A stretch of 64,000 nt of DNA from Geoalkalibacter sp. (GCF_030605225.1 NZ_JAUWAV010000010.1:1-64000), one strand, 5' to 3'. Counted from the stretch's first letter, positions 20,176 to 30,647 are shown. The notes: generated by a model not told the origin, from the letters alone. Numbers and translations: made by a program.

Positions 20176-22719
20176 TCAGTACACCCCGCGCTGATTGAGG
20201 AAGGGACCGTAGTTCTTGTCCGTGCCCTGAATGTGGTTGATCAGCCAACCCTTGAGGAAGTTGAACAAATCGCTCGAGACCGAAACCTTGCCGGCCTTGA
20301 ATTTCTGCTGGAAATCCGCGACCTGCCCGACCAGATGGGCATGCGCCGCCTTGTGCTCCTCGAAGTCGGGGAACTGATGGGATTTCATCAGCCGCTCTTC
20401 CTCGAAGAAGTGCTTCTGGGTGTAGTCGACCAGTTGCGCCAGGATATCGCCCAGCATCGCATCGCCCTGGCCGCTTTTCATCGCCGCGAACATCTGGTTG
20501 ACCATCTCCACCAGTTTCTGATGCTGACGGTCGATGTGCGCGATGCCCACGCTCAGATCATCGCTCCAGCGCATGAGCACCGCGCCGCCGGAGCCGGCGG
20601 GCGCCGCGGGAGGCAGCGCGGCCTGACGCGCGGGAGGTGCCGACGAACGCGGCGGAGTCATATTCATCGGGCGCGCGACCGGCGACCCGCCGCTCAGGCG
20701 AAAGCGCCCGAGCATCTGCTTGAGCTGCAGGGCCTGGGAGGAAAGCTCCTCGGCGGCCGCCGCGCTCTCTTCGGCATTGGCGGTGTTCTGCTGGGTCACC
20801 TGATCGATCTGGGAGAGCCCCATGTTGACCTGGCCGATGCCCTCGGCCTGTTCGTTGACCGCCGCCGCGATCTCGCCCACCAGATCGGAGACTTTTCGCA
20901 CCCCCTCGACGATGGTGTCGAAGGCCTTGGCGGTTTCCTGGGCGATCTGCGTGCCGCGCGCGGTCTTCTCCACCGTACCGTCGATGAGTTCGGCGGTTTC
21001 CTGGGCCGCCTTGGCGCTGCGCGCCGCCAGATTGCGCACCTCCTCGGCGACCACCGCGAACCCCTTGCCGTGCTGCCCGGCGCGCGCCGCCTCGACGGCC
21101 GCGTTCAATGCCAAGAGGTTGGTCTGGAAGGCGATTTCCTCGATGGTCTTGATGATCTTGGAGATGCTCTCACCGGCCAAGGAAATCTCCGCCATGGCCT
21201 GAGTCATGCTCTGCATCTTGTGCGCGCCCTCCTCGGCGGCGCTCTGCGCGGCGCTGGAGAGCCGGTCGGCCTGCCCGGCGTTCTCGGCGCTCTGCCGGGT
21301 CTGCGCCACTATCTGATGCATGGAGGCGGAAATTTCCTCCAGAGAACTGGCCTGCTCCGTCGCCCCCTGGGAGAGGGACTGGCTGGCATCGGCGACCTCG
21401 GAGCCCGCGCCGGCGATCTGGTTGGCGACCTGCTGCAGTTCGCCGACCAGCGCGTTGAGGCTGCGGTTGGTCTGCGCCAGGGGCTCGCGGATCAGCCCCT
21501 TGGCCTCGAAGGTGAAATCGCCGTCGGCCAGGCGCTGGAACGCTTCGAGAACTTCGGATTCCAGATTCTCGGCGAAGCCGTCCATGGCCTGGGCCATGCG
21601 GCCCACTTCGTCCCGACGCCGCATGTTCAGGCGACGACCAAGACGCCCCGCGGCGAGATCCTCGATCATGGACAGGGCCTGACCCAGGGGCTTGGTGATG
21701 CTTCGGGTGAGCAGCAGTCCCAGACCCAGAGCCAGGATCAAGCCCGTGGCCATGCCGCCGAGGACCAGAAGGGTCGCGCGGCGGACTTGCGCCTCGGCGG
21801 CGACAACGGCCGTCCGGGCTTGCGCCGAGGTCAAGTCGATCAGTTCGTCGAGCAACGCATAGGTGCGCGCGCTATGTTCCTGCACCGGCCCGAGAAGCTG
21901 CGCGTTCATTTGCTGCTGGATGGCGACGGACGCATTGGCCACTTTGAGCATTTCGTCAAACACCGCCAGGGTTTTCTCGACCGCCGGCATCATCGCCTCG
22001 CGATAGACGGACTGGGCCTGGGCCTGGTTGCCGGAGCCGGCAAACATCTTGATCCGGCCCACGGCCTGATGAAAACCGTCATGCACCCCGCGCACCTGCT
22101 GCAGCAGTTCCTGCAGCCGAGGATTGGCCGTATGGAAATCGGGCAGCCAGCGGCCAAAAGCACACAGGGTCGGGTCATGCCCGCCCTCGAAATTCGCGCC
22201 GGCATGGATCAGATCCTGGGCCAACACCGCGGCTCGATAGTGATCGCCGCGAAACTTCTCCAGATCCGCCCGCAAGGCCACGGGATCGAGGATGCCCGTG
22301 GCATCCAGGCTGCGGGAAAGATCCACGTACTGATCCACCGCCTCGGCGCGCTGCTTCCAGGCGGCTTGCAGCCGCTCGTAAAGATCACGCTCCGCGGCGC
22401 CGCGCGGCAATTGCTCATAGGCTTCGCGCGCGGCGCGGATCACCCCGCGGGTGCGCTGGTTTTCTTCGTAAAGCGCCTCGCGTTCGGCCAAGGTCAAGCC
22501 GGCATTGAGCAGGGAACGATGCACGATGGTCGAACCTTGCGCCGTTTCCTTGATGGTATAGAGATGCTGCACGGCGGGTAACTTTACCTCGCCGATCTCA
22601 TGCACATTGTCGCCCAGCCCGGTGAGGCCCCTGACCCCCACCCAGCCCACGGCCAAGACAATCAACCCGACCAAGACAAATCCGCCCACCAACTTGACGC
22701 CCAAACGCATATCCTTCAT
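20176..22719 (-). CDS. methyl-accepting chemotaxis protein with zinc-binding-like sensor and C-terminal hemerythrin
   Basis: The protein is 847 aa from an ATG with GGAGGA five bases upstream. TM1 (about 8-30) and TM2 (about 315-338) bracket a helical periplasmic region. That region holds His160, CAFGRWL (Cys186) and VHDGFH (His213, His217), resembling the chemoreceptor zinc-binding (CZB) pattern. HAMP (about 338-395) and the signalling hairpin ([19 protein letters not shown]) follow. The last 135 residues are a bacteriohemerythrin with [29 protein letters not shown] and HIQGTD, holding the di-iron ligands. It likely signals oxygen or redox to a CheA pathway encoded elsewhere. Confidence 0.93.
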   Translation of the reverse strand: MKDMRLGVKLVGGFVLVGLIVLAVGWVGVRGLTGLGDNVHEIGEVKLPAVQHLYTIKETAQGSTIVHRSLLNAGLTLAEREALYEENQRTRGVIRAAREAYEQLPRGAAERDLYERLQAAWKQRAEAVDQYVDLSRSLDATGILDPVALRADLEKFRGDHYRAAVLAQDLIHAGANFEGGHDPTLCAFGRWLPDFHTANPRLQELLQQVRGVHDGFHQAVGRIKMFAGSGNQAQAQSVYREAMMPAVEKTLAVFDEMLKVANASVAIQQQMNAQLLGPVQEHSARTYALLDELIDLTSAQARTAVVAAEAQVRRATLLVLGGMATGLILALGLGLLLTRSITKPLGQALSMIEDLAAGRLGRRLNMRRRDEVGRMAQAMDGFAENLESEVLEAFQRLADGDFTFEAKGLIREPLAQTNRSLNALVGELQQVANQIAGAGSEVADASQSLSQGATEQASSLEEISASMHQIVAQTRQSAENAGQADRLSSAAQSAAEEGAHKMQSMTQAMAEISLAGESISKIIKTIEEIAFQTNLLALNAAVEAARAGQHGKGFAVVAEEVRNLAARSAKAAQETAELIDGTVEKTARGTQIAQETAKAFDTIVEGVRKVSDLVGEIAAAVNEQAEGIGQVNMGLSQIDQVTQQNTANAEESAAAAEELSSQALQLKQMLGRFRLSGGSPVARPMNMTPPRSSAPPARQAALPPAAPAGSGGAVLMRWSDDLSVGIAHIDRQHQKLVEMVNQMFAAMKSGQGDAMLGDILAQLVDYTQKHFFEEERLMKSHQFPDFEEHKAAHAHLVGQVADFQQKFKAGKVSVSSDLFNFLKGWLINHIQGTDKNYGPFLNQRGVY

Positions 22720-22986
22720 GAAATCCTCCGAGGCCATGACGTGAAAATGCCGCGCATGATTAACAAAAATAAATTTAGCAAATTACACGCCACCAATGCC
22801 GTAGACATGACGAAAAAACCTCCTTGATTACCGACTCGGTCATGATTCGACAAAAAGCCAAGCCAAATCAACACCTTCTGAATAAAATTTTTTTATTAGT
22901 TTTTTGTTAGGCCTGGCGGCGCAGACAAGGCCCCGGGGCAACTCGGACTGAGCGCCCCCGAAAGAGACGACGTTCGGCGTTTTGAC

Positions 22987-23670
22987 TCAGGGAATTGACG
23001 GAGCCGATCCGGTGATTTGCAGAAAATTGCGCAGCAACCGCGTGCCGACCCTGCGCAGTTGCATCTCTTGGCGACGAAAGGCGAGCAGCGGCGCGTCGTC
23101 GGCCTGGGCCTGCCGCAGCCAGTCCGCGACGATGGCGGCGTCGACCTCGGGGTGAAACTGCACGCCCCAGGCCCTGCCCCAGCGAAAGGCCTGCCCCGCG
23201 CAGACTTCGGTAAAGGCCAGATGCTGTGCACCGGCGGGAATCGCGAAGCTGTCGTTGTGCCAGTGATAGGTGAGAAAGGGATCGCCGAGGCCGCTGAACA
23301 AGGGATCCCTGCGCCCGGCCTGCGTCAGTTGAATCAGGTTGCAGCCCTGCTCGCCGCAGCGTCGGGAATAAACCGGCGCGCCCAGCACCTCGGCGAGCAG
23401 CTGCCCGCCGAGGCAGATGCCGAAACAAGGAATGTCCCGACGCAGAAGATCGCGGAGAAAGTCTTTTTCGGTGCGCAGGAAGGGATGCTCCCCCTCGTCG
23501 TGCACCCCCATAGGCCCGCCGAGAACCAGCACCCCGCGCACCGCCTCCAAGGGCGGCGCCGCTTCCTCGGCATGGGGACGCCAGAGGGCGTGGGGCATCC
23601 CCCAGGTCTCCAGCAATTCGCCATAAAGCCCGCTCGGGCACTCGGCGGCATTTTCGACGACGAGAATCAT
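22987..23670 (-). CDS. class I glutamine amidotransferase
   Basis: The 227-aa protein is a stand-alone GATase1 domain like the GMP-synthase amidotransferase family. The nucleophile Cys86 lies in CFGICLGGQLLAE, and the His-Glu of the triad in WGVQFHPEVD. No synthetase domain is attached, so its acceptor is unknown. It starts 54 bases after nifB on the same strand, so nif-controlled transcription could reach it; whether it is functionally linked to nitrogen metabolism is an inference. GMP synthase subunit A and gamma-glutamyl peptide hydrolases are alternative assignments. Confidence 0.85.
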   Translation of the reverse strand: MILVVENAAECPSGLYGELLETWGMPHALWRPHAEEAAPPLEAVRGVLVLGGPMGVHDEGEHPFLRTEKDFLRDLLRRDIPCFGICLGGQLLAEVLGAPVYSRRCGEQGCNLIQLTQAGRRDPLFSGLGDPFLTYHWHNDSFAIPAGAQHLAFTEVCAGQAFRWGRAWGVQFHPEVDAAIVADWLRQAQADDAPLLAFRRQEMQLRRVGTRLLRNFLQITGSAPSIP

Positions 23671-23724
23671 GTGCGCTCCTGCGTTTTTTGGCCTGAAGGC
23701 TCAACCATCCCTTCTCATTCTCCC

Positions 23725-24594
23725 CTAGCCCGCCTGGGCATGCAACTCGGCCAGATCGATGTCCTGCCCCACCAGCCCGGCGGCATCCGCCCGGCACTGG
23801 CGGCAGTGGCGCGCCTGGGACAAGATGAGTTCGGCCTGGTTGCGCACCATCTCCATGACGGCGTCGGAGGGCGGCACGACATCCTTGAACAGGCCGATGG
23901 GAATGACCGGGATGATATTCATCATGGTCGCGCCGAGATTGCGCACCTTGACAGCCAGATCAAGGGTTTCGTGGTCGTTGACGCCGGGAATGTAGACGTG
24001 ATTGACCTTGACCAGCAGACCGCGCGCGGCGGCCGCCTCGACCCCCGCGAGCTGCTTTTCCAGCAACAGCGCGGCGCCCTCTTCCCCACGCAGCACCGCG
24101 CCCTGATGGCGCACCCATTCATAAACCTTGGCGCCGGTCTCGGGGGTCAGGGCGTTGATGGTGACGGTGAGGCTGTGGACGTCGAGAGCGGCGATGTCCT
24201 CCATGCGCTCTGGCAGCAGCAGCCCGTTGGTGGACAGGCACAGCATCATGTCGGGATAGGCCTGTTTCACCAGGCGAAAGGTCTCGAAGGTGCGCTCGTT
24301 GGCCAGGGGGTCGCCGGGTCCGGCGATGCCCACCACGCGCAACTTGTCGCCGACCCGGGGGTGGCGTAGCAGCAGGCGCACCCGCTCCAGGGCCTCGGCG
24401 GGCTTGAGCACGCGGCTGGTCACGCCCGGGCGGCTTTCGTTGGCGCAGTCGAACTTGCGCTCGCAGAAGCCGCACTTGATGTTGCATCCCGGCGCCACGG
24501 GCAGATGCACGCGCCCGGCCTTGCCATGGTCGCCGCCGAAGCAGGGGTGCTCACTTTGTTTTTTCATGGCCATCATCGGGCAGGCTTTGCTCAT
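23725..24594 (-). CDS. nifB: FeMo-cofactor maturase NifB (radical SAM, short form)
   Basis: The 289-aa NifB fuses two 4Fe-4S clusters with a SAM-derived carbide to make NifB-co, the core of FeMo-co. The radical SAM motif is CNIKCGFCERKFDC. GGDHGKAGRVHLPVAPGC, VGIAGPGDPLAN and the C-terminal CRQCRADA agree with the family. It ends there, without the C-terminal NifX-like domain of longer NifB proteins; separate NifX-like genes lie just upstream. The ATG at 24594 has AGGAGA six bases before it. It has its own sigma-54 promoter and leader. Confidence 0.95.
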   Translation of the reverse strand: MSKACPMMAMKKQSEHPCFGGDHGKAGRVHLPVAPGCNIKCGFCERKFDCANESRPGVTSRVLKPAEALERVRLLLRHPRVGDKLRVVGIAGPGDPLANERTFETFRLVKQAYPDMMLCLSTNGLLLPERMEDIAALDVHSLTVTINALTPETGAKVYEWVRHQGAVLRGEEGAALLLEKQLAGVEAAAARGLLVKVNHVYIPGVNDHETLDLAVKVRNLGATMMNIIPVIPIGLFKDVVPPSDAVMEMVRNQAELILSQARHCRQCRADAAGLVGQDIDLAELHAQAG

Positions 24595-24612
24595 GATCGG
24601 TCTCCTGTGGTT

Positions 24613-24743
24613 AAAAAACGCGCAAGGGCGCTCCCCGTCCTGCGGAAAGCGCCCTTGCCTGGTCCGAAACGATAAAGCCCCGCCACTCAATTCATGAGGT
24701 GCGGGGCTTCGTTGCCTGATTCAGCGTGACACAGCCTTGTGTC
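24613..24743 (-). promoter_or_regulatory. ANTAR-type antiterminator leader of nifB with two terminators
   Basis: On the minus strand P1 (24728-24743) is GACAC-AAGGCT-GTGTC. P2 (24705-24716) is GGC-AACGAA-GCC, which opens terminator 1 (24674-24709, stem AGCCCCGC..GCGGGGCT, then TTTAT). A second P2-like hairpin (24647-24660), AGGC-AAGGGC-GCTT, opens terminator 2 (24613-24656, stem about GGGCGCT/AGCGCCC, then GCGCG and six T). All three loops have six bases with A at 1 and G at 4. NifB translation starts 19 bases after terminator 2. Confidence 0.78.
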
Positions 24744-24755
24744 GATCCTGGATAC

Positions 24756-24771
24756 TGCATGAGATGTGCCA
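24756..24771 (-). promoter_or_regulatory. sigma-54 promoter of nifB
   Basis: TGGCACATCTCATGCA on the minus strand has GG-N10-GC spacing and a canonical TGGCAC. The predicted start near 24745 is only 2 bases before leader hairpin P1. Confidence 0.82.
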
Positions 24772-24805
24772 GCATTGACAAAGGGCACAAAGCGCCGTTT
24801 TGCTG

Positions 24806-24849
24806 AAAAAAATCGGGCAGGCGGGGGTCCCTCAACGCCCGGCCTGCCC
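24806..24849 (-). terminator. terminator after the second NifX-like gene
   Basis: A GGGCAGGC/GCCTGCCC stem on the minus strand with a 19-base GC-rich loop is followed by GA and seven T residues. It separates the nifHDK-fdx transcript from the nifB promoter. Confidence 0.8.
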
Positions 24850-24897
24850 ATGCGCTAGGCAATTGCAGCTCTGGTCTGGATCTATTTTGTGCAGGGC

Positions 24898-25263
24898 TCA
24901 GCAGCTCTTCTTGCCGCAGTTGAACCCGCAGCCGCACAGGGTGCCGTGGGCGGCAAGCAGGGCTTGCTCGATGGGGCCGACGGCGTTGATGGCGGCGATG
25001 CCGCGCTTTTCCAGCTCCTGGCGCGGCAGTTCGCCGATCTGCACCATGACCACCGCGCGGCAGCCCTCAAGCGCAGCGAGGATGGCGCTGAACTTGTCCT
25101 CGCGAAAGGGGTGGTCGGGATCGAAGGAGCAGTACTTCTCCACCGGCTTTTCCTCCACCAGGCGCGGCTGGCCGGCGGCGCAATCATAGATGAGAAAGCG
25201 TTCGGCGTGGCCGAAGTGCTGGTCGACCTGGGTGCCGGATTTGGACGCGACGGCGATGCGCAT
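24898..25263 (-). CDS. NifX-family cofactor-binding protein with Cys-rich tail
   Basis: The 121-aa protein has the dinitrogenase iron-molybdenum cofactor fold (MRIAVASKSGTQVDQHFGHAERFLIYD), which binds FeMo-co or NifB-co and passes it between maturation proteins. It corresponds to the NifX-like domain often fused to NifB. The C-terminus is unusual, with five Cys in about 16 residues (CGCGFNCGKKSC and one nearby), which may hold a metal cluster. It lies 16 bases downstream of the nif ferredoxin gene and ends the nifH transcript before a terminator. Confidence 0.88.
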   Translation of the reverse strand: MRIAVASKSGTQVDQHFGHAERFLIYDCAAGQPRLVEEKPVEKYCSFDPDHPFREDKFSAILAALEGCRAVVMVQIGELPRQELEKRGIAAINAVGPIEQALLAAHGTLCGCGFNCGKKSC

Positions 25264-25279
25264 GGCAACCTCCTTCGGC

Positions 25280-25549
25280 CTAGGCGGCCATGGGCTTGAA
25301 GCTGAAGGCTTTTTTCGAGCAGGTCACGCCGCAGGCCACGCAGCCGATGCAATTGGCGTCGTTGACGATGCTCATGACCATGCGCACCGATTCGCTTTCC
25401 TCGTCCTCCAGGTCAAGGGGGCCGAAGACGCTGCGCGAACACACCTTGTAGCAGCGCCCGCAGCCGATGCACTTTTCATGGTCGATGGCTTCGATGAAGG
25501 CGGGAGTCCAGTCCTTGCCTCCCTTGGTCTTGCCGGTCAGAAATGCCAT
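25280..25549 (-). CDS. nif-specific ferredoxin (type III, 2[4Fe-4S])
   Basis: The 89-aa protein carries two Cys clusters, CIGCGRCYKVC near residue 31 and CIGCVACGVTC near 70, separated by an acidic stretch (LEDEESES). This spacing is typical of FdxB/ferredoxin III found in nif clusters, thought to supply electrons or clusters for nitrogenase or NifB. The start at 25549 has GGAGAA upstream; an earlier in-frame ATG would add seven residues. It is co-transcribed with the NifX-family genes on both sides. Confidence 0.92.
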   Translation of the reverse strand: MAFLTGKTKGGKDWTPAFIEAIDHEKCIGCGRCYKVCSRSVFGPLDLEDEESESVRMVMSIVNDANCIGCVACGVTCSKKAFSFKPMAA

Positions 25550-25697
25550 GAGTGATTCTCCTTTTTTCAATCGCGGATAGCGGATGAACCCTTATTCACC
25601 GCCTGAGTGCGCAGAGACAATCCCTGAAAACTCAATCCTCAAAGATGTTCTCGGCGTCCTTCGCGCTCTCGGCGGTGAAAAATACTTCGGGGGGATT

Positions 25698-26078
25698 CTA
25701 GGGCGCGGGCCGCTCGCCCTTGAGCATGGCCTTGCGCAGCCAGGGCGGCGGACTGCCGCGCAGGACGTCCTGGAGTTTTTCGACCACGGCGACAATCGCC
25801 TCCTGGTCCTTGCTCTTGATGGGGTGAATCTTTTTCGCCACCAAGCGCGCCGCAGCCGGTCCGCCGATCTCGGCGACATACACCAGGGCGCAGTCGGCCA
25901 GCGCCGCGGCGCGCGCCTCGATCTTGTCGTCGGAATGCCCCGGACCATCGGCGCGCACCTGCACCACCCCGGAGAATTCAGCCTGCTCGGGCCCCACGTC
26001 CCATATGTAGAAGTGCTCGGCCTGGCCGAAGTGCTCGTCGATGTGGGTCTTGTCGGTACTGGCGAAGGCGACTTTCAT
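25698..26078 (-). CDS. NifX-family protein (dinitrogenase iron-molybdenum cofactor biosynthesis)
   Basis: The 126-aa protein starts at an ATG with GGGAGGA before it. The first 105 residues form the NifX/NafY-like domain (MKVAFASTDKTHIDEHFGQA, with the conserved His). The C-terminal tail is PPPWLRKAMLKGERPAP. It probably binds a cofactor precursor during FeMo-co assembly. It is the first gene after nifK, from which it is separated by a terminator-like hairpin. It is a paralogue of the gene at 24898 but lacks the Cys tail. Confidence 0.85.
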   Translation of the reverse strand: MKVAFASTDKTHIDEHFGQAEHFYIWDVGPEQAEFSGVVQVRADGPGHSDDKIEARAAALADCALVYVAEIGGPAAARLVAKKIHPIKSKDQEAIVAVVEKLQDVLRGSPPPWLRKAMLKGERPAP

Positions 26079-26161
26079 GCTCAATCCTCCCTTGGGGGGG
26101 CCGGTCATCAGGCTCAGGCGGCGGGTCCGATACATTCACAATCCTGCCTGTTCTGCGGAAG

Positions 26162-26201
26162 AAAAAGGCGTGCGGGACGCGGGCATCGCCTCCCGCACGC
26201 C
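26162..26201 (-). terminator. terminator-like hairpin between nifK and the NifX-family gene
   Basis: An 11-bp stem, GGCGTGCGGGA/TCCCGCACGCC, is followed by TTTTTCTT on the minus strand, 13 bases past the nifK stop. It would reduce read-through into the maturation genes, or mark the 3' end of a stable nifHDK message. Confidence 0.85.
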
Positions 26202-26213
26202 TCATCCCGGCGT

Positions 26214-27671
26214 CTAGCGCATCATCTCGAACCACTGCGACTCGCAGGTGTCGTCCTTGATGTCGAGGAACTTGTTGGCGATCCAGGTGAGCAGGTTGAG
26301 GGCGCCCTGGTAGCCGATGATGGGATAGCGGTGGATGTTGACCCGGTCGATGATGGGAAAGCCGACGCGGATCAGCGGCGTGTTGGTGTCGCGCGCGGCG
26401 AACTTGCCATGGGTGTCGCCGAGCATCATATCCACCGGATCGTCGAAGAGAATGCTGCGCAGGTGCCAGAGGTCCTTGTTGACCCATACATGGCAGCCCT
26501 TGCCGTAGGGCGAGGAATCGAGCAGCGCCTTCATCTCCTTCTCGAATTTCTTGGTGGCGCGGCTGCACAGCACATGATAGGGCTTGGCGCCCATTTCCAG
26601 CAGAAAGCCGGCCAGGGCGAGGAGCTGATCGGGATCGCCGAACAGGGCGAACTTCTTGTTGTGCAGGTACTGGTGAGCATCGGTCATGGCATCCACCACC
26701 CGGCCGCGCTCGGCTTTAAGAGATTCTGGCACGGGCTTGCCGAACAATTCCGACACCTTGAGCAAAAAGGCATCGGTGGCCTGCACGCCGACGGGCATGG
26801 GCAGCACCTCGTGCTTGCCCGCGTACTCCTGCTGGATGAACTTCATGGTGTTGGCGGTAGCGTACTTCTGCAGCGAGATGGTCGCCTTGCCGTTGATGGA
26901 TGCGGCGGCCTCGGCGAGCGGCGTGCCGCCGGGATAGATGCGGTACTCGCCGTCGAGGGGCGAATCGAAGGTCTCGGAAATGTCGGCGAGCAGCGTGTGG
27001 GGCACCTCCATGGCGTCGAGCAGCCGCTTGTATTCGCGATAGTTGCCGGTGCAGGCGTCAAACCCGGCGATCAGGTTGAGCTTGCCCGTGCAGGCGCCCT
27101 CCACGCGCTTGCCGGCGGTGAGATCCTCGAGGATCGCCTTGAGCATGGCGTCGTAGCCATGGATATGCGTGCCGTTGAAGCTCGGCGTGTTGGCGTAGGG
27201 CAGCGGAAAATCCTCGGGGATATGGCCCTTGAGCCGCGCGTTCTTGATGAAGGCGGTCAGGTCGTCGCCGATGATTTCGGGCATGCACGAGGTAAAAATC
27301 GGCATGATCTTGGGATGATAGAGCTTGTAGGCGTTCTCCAGGCCCTCGAACAGGTTGTTCTGGCCGCCGAACACCGCGCCGTCCTCGGTCATGGCGTCGG
27401 ACACCGCCGGCGCCGGCTCGCGGAAATGACGGTTGAGGGTCGAGCGGTAGTAGGAGGCGCAGCCCTGGGAGCCGTGCACGAAGGGCAGGCTGCCTTCAAA
27501 GCCGTGGGCGGCCAGCTGCGCGCCCACGGGCTGGCAGCCATGCGCCGGGTTGATGACGGTGGCTTCGCGCTTGAGGTTTTTTTCCAGATAGTCCTTGGAC
27601 TTGGTCCATTCGAGCACCCGCGCTTCTTCCTCGGGGGTGATTTCGGTGACGATTTTTGCGGCTTCGCTCAT
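26214..27671 (-). CDS. nifK: nitrogenase molybdenum-iron protein beta chain
   Basis: The 485-aa beta subunit of MoFe protein holds half of each P-cluster. P-cluster Cys residues are in HGCQPVGA, HGSQGCASYY and FTSCMPEIIGDD. NTPSFNGTHIHGYD and the C-terminal segment around GYQGALNLL also fit. It is somewhat shorter than the Azotobacter protein (about 520), as in other anaerobes. AAAGGAG lies before the ATG. The gap from nifD (103 bases) holds a hairpin repeat. Confidence 0.98.
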   Translation of the reverse strand: MSEAAKIVTEITPEEEARVLEWTKSKDYLEKNLKREATVINPAHGCQPVGAQLAAHGFEGSLPFVHGSQGCASYYRSTLNRHFREPAPAVSDAMTEDGAVFGGQNNLFEGLENAYKLYHPKIMPIFTSCMPEIIGDDLTAFIKNARLKGHIPEDFPLPYANTPSFNGTHIHGYDAMLKAILEDLTAGKRVEGACTGKLNLIAGFDACTGNYREYKRLLDAMEVPHTLLADISETFDSPLDGEYRIYPGGTPLAEAAASINGKATISLQKYATANTMKFIQQEYAGKHEVLPMPVGVQATDAFLLKVSELFGKPVPESLKAERGRVVDAMTDAHQYLHNKKFALFGDPDQLLALAGFLLEMGAKPYHVLCSRATKKFEKEMKALLDSSPYGKGCHVWVNKDLWHLRSILFDDPVDMMLGDTHGKFAARDTNTPLIRVGFPIIDRVNIHRYPIIGYQGALNLLTWIANKFLDIKDDTCESQWFEMMR

Positions 27672-27701
27672 GGCGATAACTCCTTTGGTTGCTTCCCGTC
27701 C

Positions 27702-27770
27702 AGGGCGACCCAGCGGGTCGCCCCTACAATGGCGGCGTGTTTCCGTAGGGGCGACCCGTTGGGTCGCCCG
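27702..27770. repeat. dispersed GTAGGGGCGACCC-type hairpin repeat, inverted pair
   Basis: Two arms in inverted orientation, each built on GGGCGACCC-N-GGGTCGCCC and bounded by GTAGGGG or CCCCTAC, fill most of the nifD-nifK gap. Related copies lie at 29282, 37145 and 37226. On RNA each arm would form a stable hairpin. Confidence 0.85.
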
Positions 27771-27774
27771 CCGG

Positions 27775-29244
27775 TCAGAAGGGGCTCTTCACCAGTTTCC
27801 AGGTCGGGCTGTTGATGGCCATGTCGATGTCGCGGGCGAAGATGGCGAACCCGTCGTAACCGTGATAGGGCCCGGAGTAGTCCCAGCTGTGCATCTGGCG
27901 AAAGGGCAGCCCCATCTTCTGGAACACATATTTTTCCTTGATGCCCGATGCGACCAGGTCGGGCTTGACGGCTTCGGCGAATTTCTCCAGCTCGATCTCC
28001 GAGGCGTCGTCGAACACCAGCGAGCCCTTGGGCATTTCCGGATAGGTGCGGTCGTAGTCGTCCGAGTGGGCGAACTCGTAGCCCGAGCCCACGCACTCCA
28101 TGCCCAGATCCTCGTAGGCGCCGATGGTGTGGCGCGGGCGCAGGCCGCCGACGAAGATCATCACCTTCTTGCCCTCCAGGCGCGGCCGGTACTCGTCGAT
28201 GATCGCCTGCATGATGGGGTCGTACTTGGCGATGACGCGCTCGACGTTCTCCTTGATATGGTCATCGAAGCGCTCGGCGATGGCGCGCAGGCTCTCCTTG
28301 ATCTTGGTCGGGCCGAAGAAGTTGAATTCGAGCCAGGGAATGCCGTATTTCTCCTCCATGACCTTGCACATGTAGTTCATGGAGCGGTAGCAATGGATCA
28401 GGTTGAGCTTGACCTTGTGCGTTGCGGCAATGTGTTCGATCTGCCCGTCGCCCGTCCACTGCGCCTTGACCTTGAGACCGATTTCCTCCAGCACCTTGAC
28501 CGCCGACCAGATGTCGCCGCCGATGTTGTAGTCGCCGATCAGGGCGATGTCGTAGGGCCCCGGCTCCTCGGCGAACTCGCGGGTGCCGATGATGTGGTCG
28601 CGGATGGTGTCGTTGGAGATGTGGTGCCCCAGGGACTGGGACACGCCGCGAAAACCCTCGCAGTTGCAAGGCACCACGGGCAGTTCGAGTTCATTGGCCA
28701 TTTTCTTGGCGGTGGCGTTGATGTCGTCGCCGATGAGTCCCACCGGGCACTCGGAGAGCACCGACACGCCCTTAGCCAGGGGAAAGAGTTCCGTCACCTC
28801 GCGGCAGATGATTTCAAGCTTCTTGTCGCCGCCGTAGACGATGTCCTTCTCCTGGAAATCGGACGTGAACTGCATGCCGGAGAAGGAGGAGACCCCCGGC
28901 ACGCCGGTGGTCAGGTTGCGCCGCGTGCCCCAGGAATACCAGCCGCAGCCCACCGGGCCGTGGGAAATGTGCACCATGTCGCGGATCGGCCCCCAGACCA
29001 CGCCCTTGGCGCCGGCGTAGGCGCAACCGCGCGCGCTCATCACGCCGGGCAGGGTCTTTTTGTTGGAGCGCACCGCGCAGCCCTTGTCCTCGGGGTCGTT
29101 GGGCGCCAGATGGGGGGCGCGCTTCTTCTTGGCCTTGGCCGGGTAGAGCTCGAGGGTTTCCTCGATGAGCTTGGCGGCCCTTTCCTTGCTCAAGCCCTCG
29201 ACTTCGGGCTTGGTCTTAACGTCTTTATCACCAGGCTGATACAT
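27775..29244 (-). CDS. nifD: nitrogenase molybdenum-iron protein alpha chain
   Basis: The 489-aa alpha subunit carries FeMo-co and the other half of the P-cluster. P-cluster Cys residues are in [18 protein letters not shown] and [11 protein letters not shown]. The FeMo-co ligand Cys lies in [11 protein letters not shown] and the ligand His in [19 protein letters not shown], matching molybdenum nitrogenase and not Anf/Vnf proteins. AGGAG precedes the ATG. The 101-base gap from nifH holds a hairpin repeat. Confidence 0.98.
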   Translation of the reverse strand: MYQPGDKDVKTKPEVEGLSKERAAKLIEETLELYPAKAKKKRAPHLAPNDPEDKGCAVRSNKKTLPGVMSARGCAYAGAKGVVWGPIRDMVHISHGPVGCGWYSWGTRRNLTTGVPGVSSFSGMQFTSDFQEKDIVYGGDKKLEIICREVTELFPLAKGVSVLSECPVGLIGDDINATAKKMANELELPVVPCNCEGFRGVSQSLGHHISNDTIRDHIIGTREFAEEPGPYDIALIGDYNIGGDIWSAVKVLEEIGLKVKAQWTGDGQIEHIAATHKVKLNLIHCYRSMNYMCKVMEEKYGIPWLEFNFFGPTKIKESLRAIAERFDDHIKENVERVIAKYDPIMQAIIDEYRPRLEGKKVMIFVGGLRPRHTIGAYEDLGMECVGSGYEFAHSDDYDRTYPEMPKGSLVFDDASEIELEKFAEAVKPDLVASGIKEKYVFQKMGLPFRQMHSWDYSGPYHGYDGFAIFARDIDMAINSPTWKLVKSPF

Positions 29245-29281
29245 GAGCAGCTCCTGTTCGTGGTCGTTGTTCGATGTGGGC

Positions 29282-29332
29282 GTAGGGGCGAGGCGCTGCC
29301 TCGCCCTGGGCGACCCGGCGGGTCGCCCCTAC
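29282..29332. repeat. dispersed hairpin repeat in the nifH-nifD gap
   Basis: This 51-base unit starts GTAGGGGCGAGGCGCTGCC and ends GGGTCGCCCCTAC. It contains two adjacent inverted repeats (GGCGAGGC..GCCTCGCC and GGGCGACCC..GGGTCGCCC). The copy at 37226-37276 in the nuo operon is identical over all 51 bases. Confidence 0.9.
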
Positions 29333-29345
29333 GGGGACGGCCCCA

Positions 29346-30507
<1,162 letters not shown>

Positions 30508-30527
30508 CGTCCGACGCTTTCTCTTCT

Positions 30528-30544
30528 AGCAGGGGCCGTGCCAA
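30528..30544 (-). promoter_or_regulatory. sigma-54 promoter of nifHDK
   Basis: TTGGCACGGCCCCTGCT on the minus strand has GG-N10-GC spacing. The predicted start near 30517 puts leader hairpin P1 ten bases into the RNA and gives a leader of about 290 bases. Confidence 0.85.
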
Positions 30545-30623
30545 AAAACCTCAACGTCCGAAACAGTCCTGAATAACTCTATTTTTTAGGCAAAGCGGCT
30601 CTGTCCGCGAAACCGGCGCAGGG

Positions 30624-30647
30624 AAAAAACTGCTCATAACTTGAGCA
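30624..30647 (-). terminator. terminator of the radical SAM gene
   Basis: TGCTCA/TGAGCA stem on the minus strand followed by G and six T residues, nested inside a longer imperfect CCTGCGCAGG..CCCTGCGCCGG pairing. It lies 32 bases after the radical SAM stop codon and upstream of the nifH promoter. Confidence 0.75.

Noticed and set aside
20092-22581. 829-residue open frame antisense to the chemoreceptor gene
   Set aside because: Low-complexity Gly/Leu/Ala/Arg translation without domains; the opposite strand has a full chemoreceptor.
24757-24775. TGT-N10-ACA NifA-type activator site near nifB
   Set aside because: The match overlaps the -24 element of the promoter itself, where an upstream activator could not act, so it is probably chance.
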